Positions 24,440-33,706 of a stretch of DNA of 64,000 nucleotides are shown piece by piece. A model generated the notes under the pieces. That model saw only the letters and a program-made list of their open reading frames with translations. It did not search any database and was not told the origin of the DNA. The position numbers and the translations under genes were made by a program. This DNA comes from an uncultured Lachnospiraceae bacterium (GTDB lineage: Bacteria > Bacillota > Clostridia > Lachnospirales > Lachnospiraceae): positions 1 through 64,000 of the forward strand of contig CAMUMG010000008.1 of assembly GCA_947089905.1 (NCBI GenBank). Direction: 5' to 3'. The stretch's first letter is position 1. Each line of letters begins with the position of its first letter.

Positions 24440-26446
24440 TTATGTTTCTTCTGCTAAGTTTGACCATTCATCCATGAAACAATCTAAACGTTGTGTCAGA
24501 TCATTTTTTTCTTTTGTTAATTCTAAAAGTTTTTCTGGATTTGAGAAGTTTTCCTCTTTTGCAAGTGCTTCATCTAATTGTTTATTTTGTTCTTCTAATA
24601 AAGCGATCTGCTCCTCTAATTTTTTAAGATCGTTTTGACGTTTTCTCAATCTTGCCTGTTCTTCCTTTTGCTGCATCCATGTTGCCTTAGTGTCAGAAAT
24701 GGTTTCAGAAGCAGGTGTTTCCTGAATTACTTTAGAAGAACGAGAAGTATCCATTTTTAGTCCATTTAAAATAAATTTTTGACTGTCTGTAAATGGACGC
24801 TGTTCTTTTGAAGAAGATACCGATTCTAAGTTTTGTATTCGTTCCGATTTTTTTTCTAAATAGTAATCATAATTTCCAAGATAATTAAATATATTTTGTT
24901 CAGAAAGCTCTAAAATTCTAGTAGCAGTTCGATTAATAAAATAACGATCGTGCGAAACATAAAGAAGAGTACCTGTATAGGAATTTAAGGCATTTTCTAA
25001 AATTTCTTTTGAAGTAATATCTAAATGGTTCGTCGGCTCGTCTAAAATTAGAAAGTTAGCTTCTGAAAGCATAAGTTTAGCAAGAGAAACTCTTCCCCTT
25101 TCTCCGCCGCTTAAATCACGGATTAGTTTAAATACATCATCGCCAGTAAATAAAAAGGCAGCTAAAGTATTTCGAATTGCTGTATTATCCATATGTGGAT
25201 ATGTGTCTTGTAACTCATCAAATATTGTCTTATCCATATCTAAGACATGATGTTCCTGATCATAATATCCGATATGGACTTTTGCACCAAGTTTAATTTC
25301 ACCCTTATCTGGCAAAAGTAAACCATTAATTAATTTTAAAATTGTGGTTTTTCCAGTGCCGTTATTCCCAATTAATGCAACTCGTTCCTCTCTTTTAAGG
25401 TCAAAATCTAGTTCTGTAAATAAGGTTTTCATACCAAATGACTTTTCTAAATTACGAACAGTTAAAACATCATTTCCGCTCATAATTCTAGGCTCTAATC
25501 GAATATCCATATTTTGAGTAGATTCTTTTGGCTTTTCAATTCGTTCAATTTTTTCCAACATTTTTTCACGACTTTCTGCCCGCTTAATCGATTTTTCACG
25601 ATTGAAAGAACGCAGTTTTGTAATGACTTCTTCCTGTCTGTGAATTTCTCTTTGTTGGTTCAAATAATGTCTGATTAAAGTTTCACGTTGTTGCTCTTTC
25701 TTTTTAGCATATTCAGAATAGTTTCCCTCGAAAGTCTGTGCTTTCGTATGTTCTAATTCAATAACCTTTCCAACCACTTTATTGAGAAAGTAACGGTCAT
25801 GAGCAATAACAATAACAGCCCCTTCATAACTGGATAAAAAAGTTTCCAGCCAAGAAATTGATTCCATATCCAAATGATTCGTCGGTTCATCTAAAAGGAT
25901 AAGGTCAGGTTTAGAAAGAAGGAGTTTGCTTAAAGAAACACGAGTTTTTTGTCCTCCGGAAAGAGTAGAGACTTCTCTGTCAAAATCTTCTTTTGTAAAC
26001 CCAAGTCCTTTTAAGACACCATTTACTTCACTACGACACGCATAGCCATTTTCTAATTCAAAGGTATGAGTCAGTCTTGTATAGGTATTTAAAAGTCGCT
26101 CTAGTTCGGATTCCTTTGCATCCTTCATCTGTTGTTCAATAGTACGAATCTCTTCTTCCATTTTTAAAATGGGCTCTTTGACAGAAAGTACCTCTTCATA
26201 AATGGTTCGCCCAGTAGAGAGATCTTGATGTTGGGCTAGATAACCAACTCGGATTCCCTTTGCAAAAATAACCTCCCCTTCATCAGTAGGTAGTTCTCCC
26301 ATAATAATTTTAAATAGAGTTGATTTACCTGCTCCATTAATTCCGACAACAGCTGCCTTTTCCCGTTCATTCATATGAAAGGAAACTCCGCTTAAAATTT
26401 GCGTAGTTCCAAAACTTTTACTAATATTTTTACATGCTAAAATCAT
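24440..26446 (-). CDS. ABC-F family ATPase
   Basis: A 668-residue soluble protein with two ABC domains joined by a charged helical linker and ending in a coiled coil (about 565-665). The Walker A motifs are GINGAGKST and GNNGTGKTT, and the signatures are LSGGQ and LSGGE. ABC-F proteins bind the ribosomal E site and relieve translation problems; the pattern is closest to the YdiF/Uup type rather than known antibiotic-resistance members, though resistance cannot be excluded. It has no membrane partner. Confidence 0.9.
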   Translation of the reverse strand: MILACKNISKSFGTTQILSGVSFHMNEREKAAVVGINGAGKSTLFKIIMGELPTDEGEVIFAKGIRVGYLAQHQDLSTGRTIYEEVLSVKEPILKMEEEIRTIEQQMKDAKESELERLLNTYTRLTHTFELENGYACRSEVNGVLKGLGFTKEDFDREVSTLSGGQKTRVSLSKLLLSKPDLILLDEPTNHLDMESISWLETFLSSYEGAVIVIAHDRYFLNKVVGKVIELEHTKAQTFEGNYSEYAKKKEQQRETLIRHYLNQQREIHRQEEVITKLRSFNREKSIKRAESREKMLEKIERIEKPKESTQNMDIRLEPRIMSGNDVLTVRNLEKSFGMKTLFTELDFDLKREERVALIGNNGTGKTTILKLINGLLLPDKGEIKLGAKVHIGYYDQEHHVLDMDKTIFDELQDTYPHMDNTAIRNTLAAFLFTGDDVFKLIRDLSGGERGRVSLAKLMLSEANFLILDEPTNHLDITSKEILENALNSYTGTLLYVSHDRYFINRTATRILELSEQNIFNYLGNYDYYLEKKSERIQNLESVSSSKEQRPFTDSQKFILNGLKMDTSRSSKVIQETPASETISDTKATWMQQKEEQARLRKRQNDLKKLEEQIALLEEQNKQLDEALAKEENFSNPEKLLELTKEKNDLTQRLDCFMDEWSNLAEET

Positions 26447-26570
26447 AATTGTCTCTCCTGTAACTATGTTTTATATCAGTTTATATTGTTTTGCCAGATT
26501 AAAGGTATCATATCACATAAGAAATCATTTCGTCAAATACTCAAGAAAAATGAATTTGGTAAAATACAAA

Positions 26571-26588
26571 TTGACATGAGTTTAACAA
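26571..26588. promoter_or_regulatory. Candidate Rex operator
   Basis: TTGACATGAGTTTAACAA has the 18-base frame of the clostridial Rex site (TTGTTAA, 4 bases, TTAACAA). The right half matches 7 of 7 and the left half 4 of 7. It overlaps the -35 box of rex itself, suggesting autorepression relieved by NADH. Confidence 0.5.
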
Positions 26589-26599
26589 TCTAATATAAT
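26571..26599 (+). promoter_or_regulatory. Consensus promoter of rex
   Basis: TTGACA (26571-26576), 17-base spacer and TATAAT (26594-26599): a perfect sigma-A consensus. Confidence 0.85.
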
Positions 26600-26630
26600 A
26601 AAATAAAGGGAAAACGAGGAGGACAGATAA

Positions 26631-27275
26631 GTGAAAGGGATTTCTTCTGCGGTAATCCGAAGACTGCCGAGATATTATCGCTATTTGGATGAACTTTTAG
26701 AAAATGATGTAGTTCGAATTTCTTCAAAAGAGTTAAGTGAAAAGATGAATGTCACAGCTTCTCAAATTAGACAGGATTTGAATAATTTTGGGGGATTTGG
26801 ACAACAAGGCTACGGATATAATGTAGAATATCTGTATAAAGAGATTGGTAAGATTTTAGGATTAGATAAAAAGTATAATCTGATTATTATTGGAGCTGGG
26901 AATTTGGGACAGGCACTTGCCAATTATACAGATTTTGAGCGAAGAGGATTTTATTTAAGCGGTATTTTTGATATCAATCCTCGTCTTATTGGTATGAAAA
27001 TCCGTGGAATTGAAGTTCGCCTCATTGATGAATTGGAAGAATTTATTAAAAAAAATCCAGTATATATTGCTGCCCTAACACTGCCAAAGGCAAAAGCACC
27101 TCAAATGGCAGCACAATTAGTACAATTTGGGATACAAGCGATCTGGAATTTTGTTCCTACTGATTTACATCTTCCAAAGGATATTGTTGTAGAAAATGTA
27201 CATTTGGTGGAAAGTTTAATGCACCTTTCCTATAATTTAAAGGCAGTACAGGAGGAAAATCAGGAAAAGAAATAA
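26631..27275 (+). CDS. rex: Redox-sensing repressor Rex
   Basis: A 214-residue repressor. The N-terminal winged helix (VRISSKELSEKMNVTASQIRQDL) is followed by the fixed junction FGGFGQQGYGY, and then a Rossmann domain with GAGNLGQAL near residue 88 that reads the NADH/NAD+ ratio. It starts at GTG 26631 with GAGGAGG 8 bases upstream. Rex typically represses fermentation genes such as alcohol and butyryl-CoA dehydrogenases; none are adjacent here. Confidence 0.96.
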   Translation: MKGISSAVIRRLPRYYRYLDELLENDVVRISSKELSEKMNVTASQIRQDLNNFGGFGQQGYGYNVEYLYKEIGKILGLDKKYNLIIIGAGNLGQALANYTDFERRGFYLSGIFDINPRLIGMKIRGIEVRLIDELEEFIKKNPVYIAALTLPKAKAPQMAAQLVQFGIQAIWNFVPTDLHLPKDIVVENVHLVESLMHLSYNLKAVQEENQEKK

Positions 27276-27283
27276 AAAAGTGC

Positions 27284-27317
27284 TGGGTGGTGTCATTAGA
27301 TCGACACCCCCATTTTT
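27284..27317 (+). terminator. Terminator after rex
   Basis: TGGG(T)GGTGTC pairs with GACACCCCCA as a 10-bp stem with one bulged T, followed by TTTTT. It lies 8 bases past the rex stop. Confidence 0.8.
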
Positions 27318-27381
27318 GTATTCTTTCTTTTGCACTAAAACTATATTAGATATATCAATAAAAAGATTGGAGGGGTTAATA

Positions 27382-28062
27382 ATGGGGTTTGGATTAAAGA
27401 AAAAAAATAAAAACAAAAAAAGTGAGATTGATTTTTCTCAAGTTATGAAAGGAAGAAAGTTTCCACTTCTGATTTTAGATGAACATTGGATCAAACTATT
27501 TCCAGAGGAAAAAATGCCACAGCAGATTCGAGAGCTTCGAAATCAACTCAACGATCTTTTAAAAAAGCAGTCACGTGTAATGGAAGAGTTAAAGGGAATG
27601 AAACGATATAAGTCTCAGTTAATGCAGGAAATCGTAGATAATATGGAAGTTGATGAAACTCCAGTGGGGCAAATAAAAGGGAAAAAACTTCAAAAAAATC
27701 AAAAAATGATTTTAGATATGAATGAGAAGCTAAAAGCTACAGAGGAGACTTTAGAAGAAATTCCAAGAGAAATTGAGGAACTCAATGAAGTATTAGTAGA
27801 AGAAAGCAGTCGTATTTGTTATGAAAAGATGCGACAGAATCAGGAAAATGTGCAACAGTTAGAACAAGAAATAAATAATCTTCGAGTCCTTTTAAAACAA
27901 AAAATTATTCAAAAACAGGATGAACAGGCAGAAAGTATAGAGATCTATAGCTATATGCACAATATGTTTGGAGCTGGAGTGATGGAATTTATGGATGAAA
28001 GCTATCGAAGAAGTCTGGAAGAAGAGATGAAAAGAAAAGAGGAGCAAGAAGAAAACGAATGA
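27382..28062 (+). CDS. Coiled-coil protein of unknown function
   Basis: A 226-residue cytosolic protein that is highly charged, with heptad-like helices over residues 55-190 and a basic N-terminus (LKKKNKNKK). The start ATG at 27382 follows GGAGGGG. It overlaps acpS by ATGA and so belongs to the acpS-nnr-alr unit. No enzymatic motif seen; a structural or scaffolding role is a guess. Confidence 0.6.
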   Translation: MGFGLKKKNKNKKSEIDFSQVMKGRKFPLLILDEHWIKLFPEEKMPQQIRELRNQLNDLLKKQSRVMEELKGMKRYKSQLMQEIVDNMEVDETPVGQIKGKKLQKNQKMILDMNEKLKATEETLEEIPREIEELNEVLVEESSRICYEKMRQNQENVQQLEQEINNLRVLLKQKIIQKQDEQAESIEIYSYMHNMFGAGVMEFMDESYRRSLEEEMKRKEEQEENE

Positions 28063-28463
28063 TCGTTGGAATTGGAATGGATTTGATTGAAATGAAAAGA
28101 ATTGAAAGGGCATGTGAAAAAAGGAACTTTTTAGAAAAAGTCTTTACCACGGCAGAACAGCAGTTGATTGCTGATAAAGGGAGTAGAGCAGCAGGTTGTT
28201 TTGCAGTAAAAGAGGCAGTTGTCAAAGTATTTGGCACAGGTTTTGCAAGCTGTAGTCCAATAGAAATCGAAGTATTGCGAAAAGAGAATGGAAAGCCCTA
28301 TGTCAATTTATATGGTAAAGCAAGACAACTTGCAAAAGAGTTAGAAATAGATTCTCTTTTTGTTACAATCACAAACACAAAAGACTTTGCTGCGGCTTTA
28401 GCAGTAGGGGAATGTAATAAAAAGGGGAATGAAAAAGAGGAAGAAAAATGGAACGTATTGTAA
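28059..28463 (+). CDS. acpS: Holo-[acyl-carrier-protein] synthase
   Basis: Transfers phosphopantetheine from CoA to apo-ACP. The Mg-binding GIGMDLIEMKRIE (Asp8) and CFAVKEAVVKVFGTG with Glu near residue 52 identify it. The 134 residues slightly exceed the usual 115-125 because of a Lys/Glu-rich tail that runs into the next gene by 16 bases. Coupled to the preceding gene through ATGA. Confidence 0.93.
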   Translation: MIVGIGMDLIEMKRIERACEKRNFLEKVFTTAEQQLIADKGSRAAGCFAVKEAVVKVFGTGFASCSPIEIEVLRKENGKPYVNLYGKARQLAKELEIDSLFVTITNTKDFAAALAVGECNKKGNEKEEEKWNVL

Positions 28464-29992
28464 ACTCTAAAGAGATGCAGGAAATAGATCGCTATACGAT
28501 ACAAGAGATTGGAATTAGTGCACTTGTCTTGATGGAACGAGCAGCGATGAAAGTGGTAGCCTGTGTTAAAAAAAGTTTAAATTTCTATACAGATAAGGTT
28601 CTTTGTGTTTGTGGAACTGGTAATAATGGAGGAGATGGAATCGCTGTCGCAAGACTACTTACTCTTTCTGGAGTAAATTGTGACTATTATATTGTAGGAA
28701 AACCGGAACTCGGTTCTAAAGAATTTCAGCAGCAATATGAAATCGCTAAAAAATTAAATTTAAAAAGAGCGAAGGATATTTTAGAGGAAGAAGAATTAAA
28801 AAAATATACTATCATTGTTGATGCTCTTTTTGGAACGGGTTTAAACCGTATCATTACCGGAGAAATAGAAGAACTGATCAATAAAATAAATGCTGCAAAT
28901 AAACTTGTTATTTCTGTGGATATTCCCTCTGGTATTGATAGTAATACAGGAAAGGTATGGAATGTTGCAATCAAAGCACAAAAGACCATTACATTTGGAT
29001 TAAAAAAGTTAGGATTATGTCTTTATCCGGGAGCAGAGTATGCGGGAGAAATTTTTACAGAAGATATTGGATTTCCAGAACAGACTTATACACATATATG
29101 CAGTACAGAAACATTTCAGGCAGTACAAGATATAGATTTACCTGCTCTTTTACCAAAACGAAAAGAAAATTCGAATAAGGGAAGTTATGGACGTGTATTG
29201 ATTATTGCCGGTTCAGAAGAAATGACAGGTGCGGCAGTATTAGCAGCCGAGGGAGCATACCGCATAGGAACAGGACTGGTAAAAGTAGTTACTTCACCAG
29301 AAGGAATTCATGTAATAAGAAATAGACTACCTGAAGCTTTAACACAAAATAGAGATAGAAAAGAGGTTTTATCTAGCCTTTCTTGGGCAGATGCGGTTGT
29401 ATTTGGACCGGGAATTGGTATGAGAAAGGAGGCACAAGAACTTTTAGATGAAGTTTTAGAAAATGTTCAGGTGCCATTAGTACTTGATGCAGATGCACTT
29501 AATCTATTATCTAAACGACTAGATGAAAGTAATCCTAGTCAACAAGACATTTCGATAAGAATTCAAAGATTAGCAGAAATGCTTCCAAAGCAGACAATAC
29601 TTACTCCACATCTAAAGGAATTATCAAGACTACTTGGATGTTCAATGGAAGAGATTTCAGGACATATCATTGACATAGCAAAAGAATGTACGTATAATAA
29701 TAAATTGGTTTTTGTATTAAAAGATGCAAGAACAGTGATTGCATCAGAAAAAGAACGATATCTAAATTTGTCTGGGAATCATGGTATGGCTACTGGAGGA
29801 AGTGGTGATATTTTAGCCGGAATGATAGGTGGACTGTTAGCAGGCGGATTAACATTAACAAAGGCAGCAGCACTTGGAGTTTTTCTACATGGAAGAGCAG
29901 GAGACTATACGGCAAAGAAAAAGAGTAAGAGAGCAATGTTAGCAGGAGATATTTTGGAGGGACTGACAGAACTTTTTTTAAAATTTGAGTAA
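28448..29992 (+). CDS. nnr: Bifunctional NAD(P)HX epimerase/dehydratase
   Basis: Repairs hydrated NAD(P)H. This 514-residue fusion has an N-terminal YjeF epimerase domain (CGTGNNGGDGIAVAR near residue 56) and a C-terminal ribokinase-like ADP/ATP-dependent dehydratase domain (from about residue 235). The latter has the GSGDILAG catalytic segment near residue 453. The acpS-nnr-alr order is common in clostridia. Confidence 0.94.
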   Translation: MERIVNSKEMQEIDRYTIQEIGISALVLMERAAMKVVACVKKSLNFYTDKVLCVCGTGNNGGDGIAVARLLTLSGVNCDYYIVGKPELGSKEFQQQYEIAKKLNLKRAKDILEEEELKKYTIIVDALFGTGLNRIITGEIEELINKINAANKLVISVDIPSGIDSNTGKVWNVAIKAQKTITFGLKKLGLCLYPGAEYAGEIFTEDIGFPEQTYTHICSTETFQAVQDIDLPALLPKRKENSNKGSYGRVLIIAGSEEMTGAAVLAAEGAYRIGTGLVKVVTSPEGIHVIRNRLPEALTQNRDRKEVLSSLSWADAVVFGPGIGMRKEAQELLDEVLENVQVPLVLDADALNLLSKRLDESNPSQQDISIRIQRLAEMLPKQTILTPHLKELSRLLGCSMEEISGHIIDIAKECTYNNKLVFVLKDARTVIASEKERYLNLSGNHGMATGGSGDILAGMIGGLLAGGLTLTKAAALGVFLHGRAGDYTAKKKSKRAMLAGDILEGLTELFLKFE

Positions 29993-30012
29993 GTATATAG
30001 GCAGGAGGAGTT

Positions 30013-31218
30013 ATGTTAGAGGAAGCTTATTGTCCTAATTACTTTCGAACTTATGTATCTGTAAATTTAGATGCAGTTCAAAGTAATATAAAGGCAGTCA
30101 GACAAAAGATTGGATTAGAAAAGAAAATCATGGCAGTTATTAAAGCCGATGCCTATGGACATGGTGCAGTTGTTGTGGCAAAGGCATTGCGATCTTTGGT
30201 ATGGGGATTTGGTGTCGCTATTGTAGAAGAAGCAATAGAATTAAGAAAAGCGGGAATTACAGAGCCAATTTTAGTATTAGGAACAGTTGTTAAAGAACAA
30301 ATTCCAGAAATTGTTGCATATGATATAACAACTACCGTTTTTTCAACTACACTGGCACAAGAAATTGCGAAACAGGCAAAAAAGATGAAAAAAACGGCAA
30401 AGATACATATTAAATTGGACACAGGAATGGGAAGAATTGGCTACCAACCAAAAGAGGACAAAATTGCAGAGATTGTAGAAATAAGTAAGATGCAGGGATT
30501 GTATTTAGAAGGGTTATTTACACACTTTGCAACATCTGATGAACACGAGAAAAGTTATGCTAAAGGGCAACTTCATAAATTTGTAGAATTTATAAGTAAA
30601 CTGCAAGAACAAGGAGTTAATATTCCAATCAAACATGCAGCAAATAGTGCCGCTATTATCGATATGCCAGATAGTGTATTTGATATGGTACGCTGTGGGA
30701 TTGCGACATATGGACTGTATCCATCAAAAGAGGTAGAGAAAACAGGACTTCCCCTAACACCAGCATTAGAATGGAAGACACAGATTTCTTATATTAAGGA
30801 CTTAGATTCAGGATATGGAATCAGTTATGGAATTACTTTTATGACTAAAACTAAAACAACAGTTGCAACAATTCCTATTGGTTATGCAGATGGATATCCA
30901 AGAAGTCTTTCTAATTTGGGAAGTGTTTTGATTCATGGTAAACGTGTACCGATTATCGGAAGGATCTGTATGGATCAGTTTATGGTTGATGTTACACAAG
31001 TAAAAGAGGCTGCATTAGGAGATGAAGTTACTTTAGTTGGAAAAGATGGAGATGAGTTTTTGTCTGTGGAAGAGGTTGCCGATCTTGCAGGCAGTTTTAA
31101 TTATGAATTGCTTTGTAATATTGGAAAGCGTGTGCCTAGAATTTATCAAAGCAATAAAAAGCCATATCTTGTTCGAAAAGATTATGAAAGTTATTCTAAA
31201 AGTTTAACAGACAACTAA
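30013..31218 (+). CDS. alr: Alanine racemase
   Basis: Makes D-alanine for peptidoglycan with PLP bound to Lys44 in VIKADAYGHGA. The second catalytic Tyr lies in GYGISYGITF near residue 278. At 401 residues it has a short extra C-terminal tail relative to most alanine racemases. The ATG follows GGAGGAG closely. Confidence 0.95.
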   Translation: MLEEAYCPNYFRTYVSVNLDAVQSNIKAVRQKIGLEKKIMAVIKADAYGHGAVVVAKALRSLVWGFGVAIVEEAIELRKAGITEPILVLGTVVKEQIPEIVAYDITTTVFSTTLAQEIAKQAKKMKKTAKIHIKLDTGMGRIGYQPKEDKIAEIVEISKMQGLYLEGLFTHFATSDEHEKSYAKGQLHKFVEFISKLQEQGVNIPIKHAANSAAIIDMPDSVFDMVRCGIATYGLYPSKEVEKTGLPLTPALEWKTQISYIKDLDSGYGISYGITFMTKTKTTVATIPIGYADGYPRSLSNLGSVLIHGKRVPIIGRICMDQFMVDVTQVKEAALGDEVTLVGKDGDEFLSVEEVADLAGSFNYELLCNIGKRVPRIYQSNKKPYLVRKDYESYSKSLTDN

Positions 31219-31326
31219 TCCATCTAAGAATTTATTATTACTACACACGAATTATACATTTTATGGAATACATACGCCAAAAATGGAGATAATTAAGCCA
31301 AAGCCATAAAATGGAGTGTGAGAAAA

Positions 31327-31674
31327 TTGGTAATTAAACGAGGAGATATTTACTACGCCGATTTAAGACCTGTAGTTGGTTCAGAACAAGGGGGTGTCCG
31401 TCCAGTATTGATTATACAAAATGATACAGGAAATAAACATAGCCCAACGGTTATTTGTGCGGCAATTACCTCAAAGATGAATAAAGCAAAGCTGCCAACA
31501 CATGTAGAAATCGATGCAGAAAAGTATGGAATTATCAAAGATTCTGTTATTTTATTAGAACAGGTAAGAACCATTGATAAATCCAGACTAAAAGAAAAAG
31601 TGTGCCATCTCGATAAAGATATTTTGCAAAAGATTGATAAAGCTTTATTAATCAGCCTGGCATTAGATACATAG
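31327..31674 (+). CDS. mazF: MazF/NdoA-type endoribonuclease toxin
   Basis: A 115-residue mRNA interferase very like Bacillus Ndo[21 protein letters not shown] at the start, [19 protein letters not shown] and [16 protein letters not shown] later. The TTG at 31327 gives the family's usual N-terminus and has GGAG 11 bases upstream; a GTG at 31318 is too close to it. In Bacillus the antitoxin gene ndoAI lies between alr and ndoA, but here only 108 bases separate alr from the toxin and no antitoxin frame fits. Confidence 0.93.
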   Translation: MVIKRGDIYYADLRPVVGSEQGGVRPVLIIQNDTGNKHSPTVICAAITSKMNKAKLPTHVEIDAEKYGIIKDSVILLEQVRTIDKSRLKEKVCHLDKDILQKIDKALLISLALDT

Positions 31675-31727
31675 GCTGAAAAAGGGTATGGCATAGTATT
31701 TGAAATAGAAAAGGAGAAAAATAACGT

Positions 31728-33233
31728 ATGGATAGCCACCCCATAAGAGGATTGATAATCATCTCATGTCTTACACTGTTTCATGCAGTGATTACAACAG
31801 CAAAAGTTTCTCTGGAAAATGTAAATGAGGCAAATGTAGAAAAACGGGCAGAAGAAGGGGAAAAAAAAGCAAAGCGAGTTCAAAAGCTGTTAGGACAGCC
31901 AGACAGATACATAAATCTGATGAAACTTGTTTCTGCAACGATTTGTATTTTAATTGGAATTGTATATATTTCAGAGCAATATGCTCTAATAGAAAGATTA
32001 GTAAAAAAGAATTTACCAATTGAGCAATATCCAATCATTTATATAGTTTCTACTATATTTATAACAGCATTTCTTATTTATTTGATTGTATTACTTGGAT
32101 TTTTGTTTCCAAAAAAATTAGCACTGCGTTATCCAGATTCTTTTGTTTATTCATTATCTGCACTGTTTACAGCACTTTTACACTTATTTACACCATTACT
32201 TTGGTTGTTAGAGAAAAACATCAATCTATTATTGAGGCTGTTTCAAATTAATCCGTCTGAATTAGAAGAAAATGTAACACAAGACGAAATTATTTCTATT
32301 GTTAATGAGGGACAAGAGCAAGGTGTTTTAGAGGCGGAAGAAGCAGAAATGATTTCAAATATCATTGAATTTGATGAAAAAGAAGCAAATGATATTATGA
32401 CACATCGAAGAAAAATTGTAGCGATCAGTGCTGCATTAAGTATTGAAGAAGCACTTCGGTTTATGCTTGAGGAAAACTTTTCAAGGTTTCCTTTATATCA
32501 AGATAGCCTTGATAATATTGTAGGAATTTTACACTTAAAAGATGTTACACGATATTATATGGATGAAAAACTAAAACATCGACCATTAATTGAAGCGGCA
32601 AGAAAACCTTACTTTATTCCAGACACTCAAAATATTGATGTATTATTTCGAGAAATGCAGTCGAAAAAAATCCATATGGCAGTTGCTATTGATGAATATG
32701 GTCAAACTGCAGGTATTATTGCAATGGAGGATTTAATAGAAGAGATTGTAGGAGATATTCAAGATGAATATGATGAAGAAGAGGATATGATCATAGAAGA
32801 AGCAACAGGCTCTTATCTGGTACATGGAGAAGCTGATTTAGAAGAAGTCGCAGAATTTATTGGGATCGAATTTGAAGAGGAAGATTTAGAAAACTTTGGA
32901 ACCCTCAATGGCTTTTTAATCTCTCGATTAGAACATATACCAAAAGAAAATGAAACAGAACAAATTGATTACTGTGGATATAAATTTCAAATTATAAAAG
33001 TAGAACATAAAGTGATTCGTTTAGTTCGATTATCTCGTATTCCAAAAGAAATAGAAATGGATCAGGAAAAAGAGGAAGAGTTTTTAAAAGAAGAGAAAAG
33101 TTCCTCTTACTTTTATACAAATAGTAATTTTAAAACTCCTCATTTTCGAAAAAAGGGAGTGTTGCGTGCAGCACAACTTTCTGTAGAAGAAACAGTTAGT
33201 TCTTCTGAAACTATTTCAGAAGAAAAAAGATAA
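31728..33233 (+). CDS. CNNM/HlyC-type membrane protein with CBS domains
   Basis: A 501-residue protein with an N-terminal DUF21 membrane domain (hydrophobic segments at about 10-27, 65-85, 100-130 and 140-165). A CBS-pair region follows (about 220-345, DIMTHRRKIVAIS and FPLYQDSLDNIVGILHLKDV), then a CorC_HlyC transporter-associated domain (about 355-435). Family members take part in Mg2+ or other divalent cation export. The C-terminal 60 residues are charged and serine-rich. Start supported by AAAGGAG. Confidence 0.88.
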   Translation: MDSHPIRGLIIISCLTLFHAVITTAKVSLENVNEANVEKRAEEGEKKAKRVQKLLGQPDRYINLMKLVSATICILIGIVYISEQYALIERLVKKNLPIEQYPIIYIVSTIFITAFLIYLIVLLGFLFPKKLALRYPDSFVYSLSALFTALLHLFTPLLWLLEKNINLLLRLFQINPSELEENVTQDEIISIVNEGQEQGVLEAEEAEMISNIIEFDEKEANDIMTHRRKIVAISAALSIEEALRFMLEENFSRFPLYQDSLDNIVGILHLKDVTRYYMDEKLKHRPLIEAARKPYFIPDTQNIDVLFREMQSKKIHMAVAIDEYGQTAGIIAMEDLIEEIVGDIQDEYDEEEDMIIEEATGSYLVHGEADLEEVAEFIGIEFEEEDLENFGTLNGFLISRLEHIPKENETEQIDYCGYKFQIIKVEHKVIRLVRLSRIPKEIEMDQEKEEEFLKEEKSSSYFYTNSNFKTPHFRKKGVLRAAQLSVEETVSSSETISEEKR

Positions 33234-33236
33234 AAC

Positions 33237-33265
33237 AAAAAGCAGGCCGGGAAAGCCTGCTTTTT
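33237..33265 (+). terminator. Terminator after the CBS-domain gene
   Basis: AAAAAGCAGGC and GCCTGCTTTTT form a perfect 11-bp stem with a 7-base loop, directly after the stop codon. Confidence 0.9.
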
Positions 33266-33404
33266 GTTGCGTATAATAGGGTGGGAGTAGAAAGTGTTTA
33301 ACCACTATCTAGGCTCTAGTATACTTAGGAAATGTGTTGAAATTGTGATTGATTTATGAAATAACAATAAAAAGTGTAAAGGAATTTTGCCGAATTTATC
33401 AAAA

Positions 33405-33435
33405 CAAAAAAGCCTGACAAATTGTCGGCTTTTTG
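33405..33435. terminator. Second terminator hairpin
   Basis: AAAAAAGCCTGACAA pairs with TTGTCGGCTTTTT, with one bulge. Apart from this, the terminator at 33237 and the promoter at 33629, the 473-base gap 33234-33706 holds no gene I can support. Confidence 0.75.
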
Positions 33436-33628
33436 TATTATATATTATAATTGGGGGAGGAGGAGAGAGTGAAACATATTTCATTCACTTTCTATGGCTA
33501 TTATTATAACAATGATTTATGAGTAAAGTATGAAGAAATTGAAAAAGATTTGTGAACATCTATGTTCGTTTTTTGTTCATATTTTTCTAATTTATGTTTT
33601 TGTGAAAGTTTCTGTATTATTATTTTAC

Positions 33629-33657
33629 TTTACATAACAAAGTAAGAACAGTATAAT
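33629..33657 (+). promoter_or_regulatory. Promoter of the split ThrE exporter
   Basis: TTTACA (33629-33634), 17-base spacer, TATAAT (33652-33657). A palindrome TTACTTT/AAAGTAA (33625-33645) overlaps the -35 box and could be an operator. Confidence 0.6.
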
Positions 33658-33706
33658 AGAGAACGAGAAATTTTATTGTAAAAGAGAAGAAAGAGAGATA
33701 AAATCA

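Noticed and set aside
31240-31317. Three tiny consecutive frames after alr as a minimal MazE antitoxin
   Set aside because: Each is 8 or 9 codons long and none resembles a MazE or RHH sequence.
33553-33566. GAACATCTATGTTC as a LexA box
   Set aside because: The spacing between GAAC and GTTC is 6, not the 4 of Gram-positive LexA sites, and no damage-response gene follows.
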